Origin: Strix aluco | Lineage: Eukaryota > Chordata > Aves > Strigiformes > Strigidae | DNA: 64,000 nt | Assembly (NCBI RefSeq): GCF_031877795.1 | Contig: NC_133939.1 | Span: 5,437,698 to 5,501,697, forward strand | Direction: 5' to 3' | Notes under the pieces: model-generated | Databases searched by the model: none | Seen by the model: the letters and a program-made list of their open reading frames with translations, nothing else | What the model was told of the DNA's origin: nothing | Part shown: piece by piece, positions 46,847-61,800 of the stretch | Layout of the letters: the number at the start of each line of letters is the position of its first letter | How positions within the stretch are numbered: position 1 is the stretch's first letter | Position numbers and translations under genes: made by a program

Positions 46847-49800
46847 CTATCGGCCTCTTCCACCACCTCTGGATGCTCCTCGTCTTGATTGACCAGAGTT
46901 CATGTTATTTCCTCTTCCCCAGTTACTTCCACTCCTTCCTCCTCGAGAAGGGTTATTGCCTCCTGCAGGGCCTCCACCAAAAGCTTCATCCCTGTGGAAT
47001 CCATCATGATGGTCTCCATCTAAAGAACTAGACCTCCCAGATTTTGGCGCTCTCTGTGAAGGTCCTGAATTTCCTCGTCCTAAAAATGAAGCACAGTCAG
47101 TTACTGATGTTGAATCTAGGCCATGCCCCTTCTCAGAAATACCATATATTTAGCTAGTTCTTCTGGGGTATCATCGCTCACTGACCAAATGTAGTTGAGA
47201 CCTGTAACTTTACACCTCCTCCCTCTATATGATTTTTCTCACATAGATTTAGTGTCTCCATTACAGTCCAGAGATGGACAGCAATCAAGAAATTCCTTGG
47301 GACTTAAAGCAGATCGTATCGGATACAGTCAGCGATCTCTTACATAAGTTAGAACAGTGATAATCATGGTGTCCTCAAAACTGCCAGGCATACCTGATTC
47401 TTACGCTTTAACACCATCTATGGTTCTCTGTATTTTTATTGCAAAATACTTCTTTTTTTTTCCTTAAACAAAGACATTGCAGTGATGGATCAGTTGAGGT
47501 TGGTGGTAAAGACAATAACATTAATGTTTCATTCCATTTTTTGCTGGAAATAATGGAAAAATGGTCTATTTTACTACTGATCAGGAAAATAAACTACATG
47601 AGCCCTTACTGCCAGGAACAGGATTTTCTACTTCTCACAGATCTTTTTATTACTGGTATGTAAATCAACATAAAAAAACCCGCAAAGTTATTAGCTCAAA
47701 ATAACAAGCAGCATTTTGAAAAAAAATTAGCGGTAACAGTGCATTATGTACACATGCTACAGCTAAATGAGGATATTTTTGCTCCACTTTAGCAAGAGTG
47801 ACTTTTTTTGTTGACTCTGCTTGGTTCTGTGTAAAATAGAGACAAATTTTTTCCACAGAGTTTACAATTAATGAAATTTTAATCTTCAAATGACTTTACC
47901 AATACAACTGAAGGTGACACAGCCCATGTATGAAAAAGTATTGCTCATGTTTTGTTTATCAGGCTTTCTGCCATTGTTCTAAACTTTCTTTGGTACATTA
48001 ATGAGCTGTCTAGGCACAAGAAATGTGGTAGTTAACAATTGTTTTGACTTCAATAAAGAATCTGATAGTTATCACAAATTATTATTGAAGCTAGAGAAGG
48101 AATCCTTACAGATTTGGTAAGATGCTGGCTAAAACACAACCTACAGTTTTGAAAGGAAAAATAGTGTTAACAGAGGGAGTTTACCAGCAGAGTTTTATTA
48201 AAAATGTCTGTGAACAAATGATAAAACCTCCACACAGAGGAGGACTGGCATACAGTTAAAACTAAATGGGCTTCAGGATAAGAGAAGTGGAATGAAATTC
48301 AGTGGCATCAAAGACAAATCTGTGCGGTAGAGGTCTAACAAAAAATTCAGCTATAGGCTGGCAGCTCAGTGTTTAGAAGCAACTGAGAAGGATCTCTGTC
48401 ACTTGATCACTACCTACCAGTGACAGAGGACATTAAAAAAAAAAGACAACATTAAAAAAAAGACAATGGCAATCCTGAGGTTTATAAGAAGAAAAAGGAT
48501 CAAGAAGTGGTGCAGGGCTAATAAGGATGACTGTGGAAATGGTGTACCCAGTTACAGGCTCTGAACCAGCTACTAACTCCAAAAGAATGTATTCTGTGGG
48601 TTACGGTAGCTAATTGCATGGCAGTGCCACGTGACTAATAGTTAAAGAGGGAAATATGACATCAGGAGCTATTAGGAAAGAATGGAGAAATCGGAACAAA
48701 ACCGGGAGAACTGTAGAAATCCATGGTTAAACCACATCTTAGAGTGTGCAATTCCTAGTTACCCCATTAAATTTACAAAAGGATAAATTAAAACTGAAAG
48801 TTGTATATACAGAGTAGTAAGCATAGTAAAAGATACAGAACAACTTCCCAGGGAGAACATCTAAGCAGATCAGAGCTCTGATTTGGAGAAGAGCTAGTTC
48901 AGGTTGGAAACAGTAGAGTTCAATGCAATTAATGAGAGGTGCCATTCAGAAATAATAGGGATCAACTTTCAACTGTTTCAATTAAAACATAAGACATCAT
49001 TGAATGAAATTAGTGAATGATAGGCTTAAACCAAGAGAAAAACATTTTCCTTCCTTTCTTTTTTTAAAGCATGGTCTACTGCAATTAAGTTTTAGAGCTC
49101 TGTCCGTGGATGTTGTGGATGTCAAAAGTTTATATGATTCTTAAAGCAATTAGAGAAGCACACAAAAGGTAACTGTCAAAAGCCATTAAATATGAAAATA
49201 ATATTTCAGTAAGTCACTGAACTACAGATCTTCACAGGTTTAGAGAGCATTTCAGGGACACAGCACTACAGACTTCCAGTGTTCGTAACACTCTTCCCTC
49301 AGTAGGTGTTACTGGCTATCGCTGAAGACAAGCTACTGAGCTTTATGGACTTTCTGGTCTGATCATGGATGGCCATGCTTACACTCTTAAAAGTAGAGAA
49401 CTCATATAAGGAAAGGCTTAAAAAAAGTCAGGGTTCATTAAGTCCAACAGAATGAAGGCTGAGATGGGAAAGATACTTGAGTTAAAGGACACTAGCACAA
49501 GCATGAATATTAACAAATAACTATTCTGAAAATTAGAGGGGAAAAAAGCTCTTAACAAGAGTTTTCCAACTGGAGTAACAGGGAGCCAAAACCTTAACTG
49601 CTTTTGAACAGGGCAATAAAGAAGAGGATTATATGATGCTGGAGAGAAGATTTGGATTTGATGTCTCAGAAAATCCCTCTATTCTTATGTTCCTATAAGA
49701 TTGGTCTTCAGCTTCACGGCTGGCAAGATCAAATATTTACCAGGTCAGCTTTATCCCCTCTGAATAGCTAAGGAATTCTGGATAAGCCTACTGTTGAAAA

Positions 49801-52800
49801 ACGTGCCAGTGTTACATAAGGTTTTCAATACATACAAATTACCTTTCCCCCTCTCCTCTGGAGGTCCACCTGGAGCATCCATTTCTCTGTGGTCAGAGGT
49901 CCCTGGTCCATCATGCCAGGGACGTTTACGTGGTGGCAATGAGGCCATGTCCATGCCCTGGAGTGAAGAAGAACGCTCTCTGTTAGCTGGAGAATGCCCG
50001 TCATGAGGAGGGTGATCTGGACGAGGACCTGAGCATGAAGAGAAAAAACAGAATAATAAGTAATGTTCAGCTGATCATTATTGCTCACGTACATTTACAT
50101 ACTTTCCGCACTATTTGGCAGCAATTTTAAGTTAAAATTACATAAAGCTTCCTCCCCAGCCCAACAGGCAAACAAGCAAACATTAGATGAGTAAGTTGTA
50201 AGAAAGCAAAAGGCTTAAAAGATGATGGGAAAGAAAGAAGTGACAGATCTAAAGTGTTCTTTTCAGTATTCCCTATTTTCATATATTTTGGAGACAATCA
50301 CATCCTCATTTATTCATGTGTCATTTGTGCTCATTTTTTCCAAACTCAGTTTTGCCCCATAAGGGGTTGCCATTAGTAACACAAATGCAAATACCAATAA
50401 GCTGTCAGACATTGCAGCTGAAAACATTTTTGCAAATAGAGAAAATGACATCCCAGAGAAAGATTACTATTGGCTTTAATATACATCTCAAAAAACCACA
50501 CGAGATATGCTTCAATCATCCACAGGTGACAACAACAGGCAGTTCTGGGCTGTACAAGAATTCAACTTAAAATCAAGACTTTGAGGTCTGCTGGTTTTGC
50601 CTAGGATAGAGTTAACTTTCTTCATAGTAGCTAGAATGAGACTATGTTTGGATTTTTGCTGGAAACAGTGTTGATAACACAGGGATATTTTAGCTGTTGC
50701 TGAGCAGTGCTCACACAGAGCCAAGGCTTTTCTGCTCCTCACCCCACCCCACCAGGGAGGAGGCTGGGGGTGCACAAGGAGCTGGGAGGGGACATAGCTG
50801 GGACAGCTGACCCCAACTGACCCCAGGGATATCCCAGACCCTATGGCATCATGCTCAGCATAGAAAGCTGGGGAAGAGGAAGGAAGGGGGGGACATCGGA
50901 GCGATGGCGTTTGTCTTCCCATGTCACTGTTACACGTGATGGATCCCTGCTGTCCTGGAGATGGCTGAGCCCCGGCCTGCCCCTGGGAAGCGCAGAATGA
51001 ATTTCTTCCATGCGTGGCTTTTGCTTTACCTATTAAACTGTCTTTATCTCAACCCACGAGTTTTCTCACTTTTACCCTTCCAATTCTCTTCCCCATCCCA
51101 CCAGGGTGGGGGGAGCGAGCGAGTGGCTGTGGGGTGCTTAGTTGCCAGCTGGGGTTAAACCATGATACGAGGCCACAATCATTTTTTGTTCAGTGAGACA
51201 GTTCCATTTAGAGCCAGTTAAATTCTGAATAGGTAATTTTTTCCTGAAGTTAGAAGTCCAAAGAACTACATTTTGCTTTTCTTGTGGTAAAAGACTGGTA
51301 GTGAGCATATGAGATACAAGAAGAAGAGGTGATTTAAAAAAAAATTTATTTGTAGGTGGTTATATTGTAGAAGAGTAGTCTATTATCTAAAAGAAACCTC
51401 ACCAAATTTTTTACCTGGTTCTCTGTTTCCATCCCAGGATTCTGGTTTCCGCCCTCCTTCAAAGCGTGGAAGTTCATCTGGAGTAGGAAGTAAACCCTTC
51501 CGGCCTCCTGAGCAGTAAGAGATGCAGGGGACAGGAGTGAGAAGAGACATTGTATTCATGAAAATACTGTCATTTGCCCAAGAAACATCTTTGCTTCCTT
51601 ATCCTTGCATTTCAGCGTGGAATAACATTCCCCTCACCTCTAAGAGCACCACGACCTCGCCCCCGAACACCGTGGTCCCTTCCTCTTGAGTTTTCATCTG
51701 GAGAGTCAAAATTGTCATCTGGCCCAAAATCTTCAGGGCCAGGAAAGCCATCTCTCCCCCTGGGTCCCCGGCCCTCATGTCTCGAGGGTCCTCCTCTTCT
51801 GAAGCTACAAGAAAGAACATGGTACAAATGTGGTTTTTAGGCAGAAATTAGATTGATAAACTTGAGTCAGCTTCAGTTTAATAATCAACTCATTTCTGAA
51901 CCGTTTTACTTAATGCTAAAAACACATACAGTTACTAGAATAGGATTTGTAGGTGGAAAGGTGCTCATTTCCTGCCTTTGAGCACTTGGTTTATTAATTT
52001 TTTATTCATTGTTTATTCATACTTCTGTTGATTGTGTTGGTTTTTCATATAAGAAAATATTGTCAAATATACTGCGTTTATTTAATGAAAAGAGGAAAAA
52101 ACAATCATTGAGTGATAATAGATATAAGGTAAGGAAAAGGCTAAGTGAATTTCCCTTAACTGTGGTGGTCTTACTTTCCCCTTCCCTTTTTTCCTTTCCA
52201 TTTTAGTGATAAACTGAAAAAAATACAAGCAATGAGAGTCATGGCTGTAACAAAACATCCCAGCGTCTCATTCCTATTGATCTGGGATTCTTTTGCTAGA
52301 ACATTCTCTTTTTCATTTCATTCTTCTAAGTTTACAATTTTAGCACATGAATTTAGACTGCACTCGGCTCTGTAGGGATGATGATTGCTGAACAGCATGC
52401 ACAGTGGAATTCAACAACCTGAAGAGCAGTTTATCCAACTGCAGTAATGAAGAATTTTTGCAAAATGTAGTTATGACACTAAAGTTTCTTTCTAGTAAGT
52501 ACCACAGCATCTTCAGTAATTTGGTTATGATTGGGATCTGCATCTCATCTTAAATGAGTATAGCTCCTCCAGTATCACACTGGGGTTTTAACAGAGATCT
52601 TCAGAGAGAAGAATGGTTCTTAATGAACTGTCACTGCCACTCCAGGTAAGCCTATAGATGGCTGCATGAACACTACTAGTTTTGTTGTTTCCATTTCCAG
52701 TTTAAACACTTGGAGTGCTCGTAAAAGCGCATACGTGTTCTGTGTATTACTGCAACTCCAAAAGTGCACGCTAGCACCGCTTGTTAGGATTGCCTCAGTT

Positions 52801-55800
52801 TACAGCCCAGTTTCTGTGCAAGCACAGGTGAGGTGTTTAGGTGGTGCAGGCACACTGGCTCAGGAGCCCTCACAGTGCGACCCCACGCTCTCCTGCCCAC
52901 CCCTCAGTGACAGCACAGACAGTGTGGAGCACTCTTTGCCCGTTCACACTGATGCCCCCCACCTCCCCTCGCTTCCCAGTTCCACACTGGCCAAACCATA
53001 ACCACCGTAATACTCAGATGGTGCTGGCTTTGTGCAACATCCCCTTCCCCAGCTCATTAACGACACAGTGCATCCTATTACAAGCAAAACTTTAGATACT
53101 TTTATTTAGAATTTTAACAACATTAACCTTTTAATTACAAATTTAAATATTTTAACAGTAGTCATAACACAATACAATATTTTTAAACTTTTACATTTTT
53201 CTTTCATTAAAAACAATAGGTCTGTCTCCACCTCCCAGAAAACAAACACAATACAGAGAGGAGGCTGCTGTGCCTGTACAGGTACAACAGTGGATGGAGG
53301 GAGTGCTGTGCATGGACAATGAACCATTTTACATTAACCTGGATGATTTGGGAAAACAAACGGAACAGTTTCAGGTACAAATGGTTCAAATAACCACAAA
53401 GCAGTATTATTTAGCCTTGAAACAGCACAGTCCTCTAGGTGTTCTTTAGAGGGCCTCCCATTTTAATACTGACATGGTGTGATTCTGCTTAGCTTGAAAA
53501 TTACCAAGATTTGCAACGCAAGGTCCTATGGCTAGCAGGAATAGGGCCTTTCCTTTTGTTTCCAGGCAACATTATGGACACAGTTTAGTTTTGAAATCTA
53601 TCATACCTATGCCTGTCATGGCCACAGCTCTTAATATTGTATTATGTATATCCTTTTTCACTTTTTCATATCAGTCACATGTAAAACCCTGCCTCGCATA
53701 GGGCTCAGTTCCTGTTTGACTGCTCTCAGATCTTCTTCCTTGAGGCCTAGGACCTTAATGTACAGAACTACACACTGTGCAGATTAGCAGGCAGGAAGAG
53801 GCAGGTCTCTGCAGTAGAAGCATCATGTTGATATGCACAGGTAGAGTAAGAACAGGACAGGGATGAAAAGGACGGGAAATTAGAGAGAAACACACATACA
53901 CGCACTTCCCTCTCATGCTCGATCAAACCAGTTACAATCTAAATTCCAAACCAAGTCAGGTAAACAAGTGGTTGGGATTCTTAAGTTCATCTCGGCATCT
54001 GCAGTAAATGGCACCTAATTCACCTTCAAAGGAATTCAGCGAGCACAAGCCTTTTATAGCCCTGTGCTGATTCCTTTTAAACCAAACTCTGTACAAACAC
54101 TTGTACTCTGACAAATAGACTCTTCTTAGTTCAGAAGTCAGATTTACAGGTCACAGGGTTCTTGGACTCTCTTCCTGAAACCTTTTTAAAAATCCAGACC
54201 ATAATAAAATATTTTCCAGTCCCTAAGCATTTCCAATATAAGATCTGAAAATCTCTACTGAGCTTCTAAAAGTGTTGTCTGCTGTGTCTTTTAGAATTCT
54301 GTAATGCAGACGATTCAGCTTGGATTCTCTCTATGTTTACTTTTTTAAAATGGCTTTAATTGTTACCTTCTTTTAGTTACTGTTCATTTCTTTTCATACT
54401 CTTCACACAAAAGGAAGGTACATCTTTACAGAGCTAGGTAGAAAATAGCTAAAAGAAGAGCTGTATAGATGCAAAGTAAAAGGAATGTAAGAAAATGATT
54501 AAAAAGGCAACTAAAACACGCAAAATTCACATTATGTGGAGACCACAATATATTTGTACAAGTACACGTTCTTATACATATAGAGTTGGTGGTCAGTGAG
54601 AGGCTTAGACATTGGAGGCCAAATTTAACTCAGTTAAAACTAGAATAAAGCTGGAGCAATTTCAGTGACAGTCAATCTTACTGACTTAGTGTAATTCCTC
54701 CATATTTACATCGGTAACTAGAAGCAAATTCATCCCTTTGTGATTTATTTGGAAATTGTGAGCAATGACATGGACATTGCTGTAAATGAGATTATTTTTG
54801 ATTTCTTCACTTGGCATTAAGAAATAAGTCAGAAAGAGAAATAAAATTTCTACAAGCAAAACCATGAGAAAATAGTCTCAACAGTCCAACAGATGCTGTA
54901 GCTCTGCCCCTTATATTTGATAGTAGGATCACTGCTCCTGCTCCTTACAAGTATATTACATCTCATTCTACAGTCTCTACAGTCATGCTGTAGTTTGTGA
55001 CTGGAGACAAAGTCTCAAAATCCACTTCTAGTGTTCAAAAGTTTGTCACTTTAACCTTCAAGTTTCCTCTCAATTTTCATCAAAACGGTCTCAAATCTTC
55101 ATCCTGTGTCACTGGATCTTCTCTACAAATTTCCTCCCTTCTCTTTACTTACTGTTTAAAGACACGGAAGCTGCTGTGTACAATGACCATTTTTCAAGTT
55201 TTCTTCTATTACTGAATGATTTTTATGGACTCTATACTCAGGTATATTAGAGTTTTCATTTCCTTATTGGTTTCCAGTTTATAAATCTGAAACAGATAGA
55301 CTCCTTAATGAAAAGGAAACCAGGAAGAAAGAGTTCCCTCTGTTAACCCTTTAACCCAAAAAAGATGAGTAGATTTATTCTTACCTCTCATCTCGTCTTC
55401 CTCGGAACCGTGCTTCCTCAGGATCCCGTGGATATCTATCATCTGAAGGTCTCCGTCCTTCCCAAGCACCAGGAGGCCCACGGTTTGAACCCCCTCCTTC
55501 AAATTCCCTGTGATCAGGAGGAAAGGGAGGCCCAGGTCCACCTCGTCTCCATTTTTCATCTTGCAATGGTGGGCCTCCTCTCCCCTCAAATTCCCGTAAT
55601 CGATGGCCAAATCTCTTATCTGGATGGAAGTCGTCACGGAAGTCATCTGGTCGATCAAAGTCATCATGGAAATCTGGGTGAGGTCCTCGTCTATCTGGCA
55701 TGCCCCTGCTGTCTCTACCATCACCCCACTCCTGGCCACCTCGAAACAACCCTCTCTCAGGCCCATGATCAGGACCACCACTGTTCTGGTCGTGCCTTCT

Positions 55801-58800
55801 ATCTGAGAGAGGGCCCATGTGATGGTTTGGTGGACCACGGGAGTCACCTTGAGGGAAAAAATCATAGCAGATTTCTGTAACGTTTTCTAAAAACGCTCTA
55901 GGATGCTCTAGTTGTACAGTTCTATAAAGCATACACCATACATTTCACATTAAATAATTTTGGGGTGAAAACTTCCTCTATATTCCAGCCCAAATCTGCG
56001 GAAGCATTCCTCTCAGCCAAGGCCCTGTGCTCCGCTGTAACCTTTTCTGTCTAGAGGCACTGCACTGGAACAGCCTCTTTAGGAGAATTACTCACAGAAG
56101 AACAGACAACATATTTAGTTACCTTTATTAAGGCCGGGTCCTTGGTTGTGAGGGCCAAGACGACCTTGTCCTCCCTGCTGCCCCAGTCCTGGTATCAGTG
56201 GTGGAGGACCTGGGTTCTGTCCATCCTATGAGCATATAAAAGCCATGTGAGTTGCCATGTGTGAGTATTTTTGCTTTTAAGCATTTTGTAAGGGGGAAAA
56301 ACAGTTTCTTTACATAAAGACTGCATCTGCACAGGTCTTACAATAGAAACAGCTGATTTTCCAATGGTTTCAGCCTAATTTTTCAGACATTCACATCAGT
56401 AATGCTTTTCAGTCACTGTCTGAAAAACACATAACTTTATAGGAAACTTAGCATTTCAAGGACTAGTATTTTGTCTGTAACAACCAAAGATGATAAAGCT
56501 CATACTCTAGCTGCCTGTTAGAGAAGATGAGGAAACTATGTATATTTGTTTGAAAAATACCAGGTACTGCTTTATATGCAGTTAAAAAGCTGCATAGATC
56601 AAAGACTTCCTTTGGAAATTAACAAAAAAAAAATCAAACAATGAAAAAATAAAAATATGAAGAATGTTGGGATGGGGGGACAACAACAGGGCCATAAGAG
56701 AACCTCTCCTATAAACCCTTCGTAAACTGTTAACAAGGAAATATGTGAGTTTCCTTTTTAACATGCTGGCAAAGTTTGTTTCTCTTAATTCTAATTCTAG
56801 AGTGGAAAGCAAGTACTAATACTTGGCAAAGCACTGAGAGGCAAGTTGTTAATGGGTTCTTAAGCAATGACAGGGCTAAAGGCAGAAGCTACAATCACCT
56901 GCTTTTCTCAAGCAGAAGCATTAGAGAGCAGAGGTTTGTGTAAGTTATATGATCCCAAAGAAAAAATAAAGTATATACAAGTTGTTTGTTATTTTCTGTC
57001 CTTTTTTGGTGAACTTAAAGGATAAAATAATGTTCTTTAAATTCAGCTACTGCCACAGACCCATGAAAAATTTCTACAGGTACCATGTTTACACTGGACT
57101 CACTACAATAACATTGGTTGGGAAACAATGTGGTTGAACTGTCCGATTCTGTCTGTAAAGAGCAAAGGCCAGAGAAAAGTCATTATTTGGGGTTTGTAAT
57201 GGGCTGGAGCTAAAAGGGGGCACATACATAATTTACACTGTAGCAATCAGATTCAACAATAAAAAAGCGTCACTGTGAACACCACAGAGTTGAAACTGAA
57301 AAGATTACTATACAAAATCTTATGTTCACATCATCATCAGAAAAAAATATCCCCCCAAAACCCATACCAGAAAACCCTAAACATGCAATATTTTTTTCCT
57401 AGACATGTCTAATACTTAAGATCTAGACTTGGCCTTCATATGGCTTGTAAAAAACCCTCCAGACTGCAGGTAGTTTGTAAATACTTAAAAACCTATAGTC
57501 CATCACTTGTCATTGTACTCATAATTACACTGCTTCATCTCTCCATGAATCAAAGTTAAATAATTTTCATGTTCTACACTTATTTTTGAGAAACACTGGC
57601 TTTTTTTCTTCTGGTTGCAAAGAAGCAGTAAGTTCATTGGTGTATTTTTCCCATCATAGCTTGAAATACTGGATTTAAATTAAACATTTATATTCAACTG
57701 CAATATAGGTGATAAACACAAAAAAGCAAACAAATATATACTATAAACATCACGTTTGCACAGAGTAATTTTGTAAGGACTTTGGGGGAAAAAAAAAAAG
57801 GCAAAATAAAAGGCCTGGTCCAATGACTATTAAAAAAAACCCCAAAAAATACTTTCCTAGTGATTGAATGGTTGACTTTAGTCTAGAACAGATAAATTCC
57901 CCGACTAGGTAAGACCCAGCTATCACAGTACTTCTGCCATTCTTGACCAAAACCCTGCTGGAATTTCATGATTTCTCATATTTAGCATATGCTTACTTGC
58001 AATAAACTATTGAACTTCTTAAATTTATGCCACTTGTGTTTAACCAAAGCAGCAGTTTTTAGCACTCAGTAAATGAGTTTCCTTAGCGTTTAGCAAAACC
58101 CTCTATTCCAAACAAATCATGCTTTGACAAGACAGGAAGACAGAATGCCTTTCATTTCAAAATACATTCTGGGCCCCAAAGTGGGCTCAAAACTGAAAAA
58201 CAAGTACGGACAGCTCAGTAGGCAATACCATAATAAAGCTGTAAATGGCCTCGTGTACCCTGCACCTCGAGGCAGGGAGGTCTGGAGCACCTCACACCGC
58301 CTCCACCACCAGCTTAAGGTCCCCCAATGCGGGCTGAGGTTCTGCACGAGTCAGATAAGCTGGTGCAGCAGCACACCACTGCTGTCCATTACTGGTGTAT
58401 CTGCCCTATAGGTGCAAACGGCACAGCCATTTTAGGGTAGCCATCTGTATTAATTAAAACTATGCACAGAAGGGGGAAAGAATTCTTTGTATTCACTCAT
58501 AAGAAAAATTTGTGTTCATTTCTAAAATACTGCACAAGCTCCTGAAGTTTGTCTCTATGTGGACAAGAGACTTGGCCTGAGGTATGTGTACCTCACTCAA
58601 CCAGTGAGATGAAATTCAGCACATCTATCCAAAAGGAATGTGAGAAGATCGAATCTAAATTAGCAATAGCAAAAGAGCTCCAAAGTACTACTGCTAACTT
58701 GGGAATATTCTATTTATCCATCTTGCATTTTAATATCAACATGCCTATCTCTAGAATAAGATTTTGTCAATCATATCTCAGACAATTTCCTTCTCATAAA

Positions 58801-61800
58801 CAGTTCTCTTTTCCGTTTCACATTTGCAGAAGGGAGCAGATCTCACATTCAGGGAGAGAGATGTACATCTCACCCACACACTGCAGTAAACCTCTGCTTT
58901 CCAATGTATAGCAGACGCAGGCAATAGTGGTATCTTATATGGAGATTAACCTTTACAAGTATGTAGAAATGCTCAGTATTACTGTCACAAGCCCTTGACA
59001 AAGCAGATATATATTCATACACTCCCACTACTGAAAGGGAAGGCAAGTGATTTGTACAAGTTTACAGAAGATAAAATGTCAAATTCAGAACAAAAACCAA
59101 GCTAAAGACTATTGTTTAAGAAAATCAGAGATAGTAGCTCCTATTTAAAAAGGCTCTATTATATTCATATTACAAGGAAGCAAACTGGAGCAAAACCTGA
59201 CATTACAAATTATAAAATTTGTTCATTTTTAAAAAGACATTACCATACTAAAGCAGCACAAGGAAGGAAAAATGGTCAAAAATACCTTGCTTTGTCTTTT
59301 TTTAATACCTATAAAGACTTCAGGATAGCAGTGCTCATTGAAAATAACTGGTCACCTGTCAAAAGCAACTTACTGAATTCTGACCAGTGTTAACACCAGG
59401 GTCAGACAAGGATGGGCCCTACACCTATATGTAAACATATGCAAACTTTTATACCCACACAAGCTTGGTAATTATTCTCAAAGCAGAAGAGTTAGTCTCC
59501 CTGCGACAGCGATGTAAAACACTACACTAGTTTAAGTTATAGTTGTGGAAGCAACTCTCATTTGCTTAACTTTGGATGCTTTTGAGATCTCAGCAATAAC
59601 GTCACACTAACAGACTTCTGGAAGGAATTACTGCTGATTTGTAAGGAAAAAATATTCCAATAAACACACAATTTTTAGGCTACTCTGCCTCAATCTGAAA
59701 TGGAATCACTGCGCTAAAGCTCATTTCATCACTCACTGACTGGTACTGGACTACATGCTAAGGACTATATCCATACCTGTCTAAAGCTTTAGCTAGAAAC
59801 TACTAAGAGCAAGTGTAAAAGAGTTAACTGTTTAAAAAACCCCACACATTTTTTAAAATTAAGTACCATTTTTTCCCAAACATACCCTTCAAAATTCAAC
59901 TTAAAGCTGAAGACAAGAGAAATTTTAAGTACAGAATCAGTGCCATATAAATAGGAACTCGTAAGAGCTAATAAATACAGAAAGCTCTGCGTTCTCTGTG
60001 GTGGGTCAGAAGATGGAATAAGCCCGTTACAAAAGATGCTGAAGAGGGCAGAGCAGGTTGCACCTGGTACTGAACCAGACTTAATCAAAACTTGACTTGA
60101 TTCCTGTTGAATTAATTGGTGCATCTATACGTGACACTCTCCAGTATTCCACGTCAGCTAAGCACAAGTATATTGCTGAGCGGGTGAACCCTCCTGGAGC
60201 CAAGTGCCAAGGCAGCACGACACAGGGACATCCAACTGGCAGCGCAGTGGTCAGCACACACCCAGGCCATGCTCAGCAGTTCCAGCTCAGTGCTCATCCT
60301 ACCAGACCTGGGCTAGTTGTACACAAACCCATCTGATACCTGTGCTCCCTCTCACGCTTCTCGGCAAACAGTGCAGTAATGAGTTAACGGTGTACATCAC
60401 CAATCTCTTAACTCGTGCTCCAGAAAGTACAAAGGTGGCCAAACAATTTCTATACCAAGGTAGGAAGCAGGATAGCTGGGTTCCTGTGCACTTAATTTGA
60501 ACTGATGAGTTCATCCAGACCTAATGATACCGGGTGTGTCAGCATCTATGGTAAATTCATCCCATAGTTCAGATTAACTCTGGGACGACAGAGTTGGCAG
60601 TAACTTGCTTTAATTAATACATAAGAGTTTTCTTGCGTTCAGTTTGCTTAAATTCAACTTTTATTAGCGCTTACCTACTCCACAGGAAATTCCCATTTAA
60701 GTGTTTTTAAAAACCCTGGAGTTTCTCTTAAGGTTACGTATTTTTGCAGCAGAGTGATTTCTGTACCGGCATTTCCAAAAATCCTTTTTGTAGTTACCTC
60801 TGCTGCTTCCAAACTACATAACTCTTTTCATTCCCATTTAAGTTTTCCTGAGGCCTCAGTCTCACAAGTGTACCAAACCTCCAGCCTCTCAGCTCTTGCT
60901 CTGCATTTCTACTGCATGACATTATCACTCCTACATTCTTAGCACTCTTCTTATTATACAGACCAACACATACCTGATTAAATGGGGGACGAGGCCCATC
61001 ACCCAACAGAGGTGTTTTCTGCTGCTGGAAGGGCAGAGGGCCCTGGGAAGGGTGCGGCCCCCTTGAAGGGTTCGGTTGTCCCTGAGGTCCTTGCATGTTT
61101 CCTTGAGGCCCTACTAAAGAGCCTTGTGGAGGTCCCTGCTGGCCTTGTGGACCTGGTGGCCCACGCAATTCTTGTGGCGGTCCTAACATTGTACCTTGAG
61201 GTGGGGGTCCCTGGAGGCCCCTCATCTCCTGGGGACCATGTCCTAGTAAACCACTTTGCATATGAGGACCCCTCATTTCTTGCGGATGACCCATCATCAT
61301 CCCTTGTGGAGTAGGTCCCTGGTTATCTCTGGGTCCTGGTGGACCCTGCATCCCTCTTGGATTAAGTCCCATCAAAGGCCCTTGCGATATAGGGCCCTGC
61401 ATCCCTTGGGATCCTGGAGCTCCTTGCATGCCATGAGGAAGAGGTCCTTGCATTCCTCGGGGACCAGGCGGCCCTTGCATTCCTTGGCCACCAGGAGGAC
61501 CTTGAGGCCCCAAGTGACCTTGTGGGCCTGGCGGACCCTGCGGTCCCAAATGAGTCTGAGACCCAGGGAGACCCTGTGGTCCTAAGTGGCCTTGTGGGCC
61601 AGCATTACCCTGTGGACCTGGAGGCCCCATTGGCCCGTGAGGGCCAGGATGTCTCTGCATTCCTTGATGTCCATGTAAATCCTGAGGCCGTGGCATTCCT
61701 TGTGGAGGCCCTTGGGGGCCTGGAGGTCCTTGTGGTCCCATGAACCCTTGTGGACCTGCAGCTCCTTGGTGTAATGGAGGACCTTGAGGTCCCATTTGTC

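Noticed and set aside
55365..55880. Plus-strand open frame opposite a WDR33 exon
   Set aside because: Shadow of the WDR33 exon at 55385-55847, whose minus-strand frame has clear similarity and correct splice sites.
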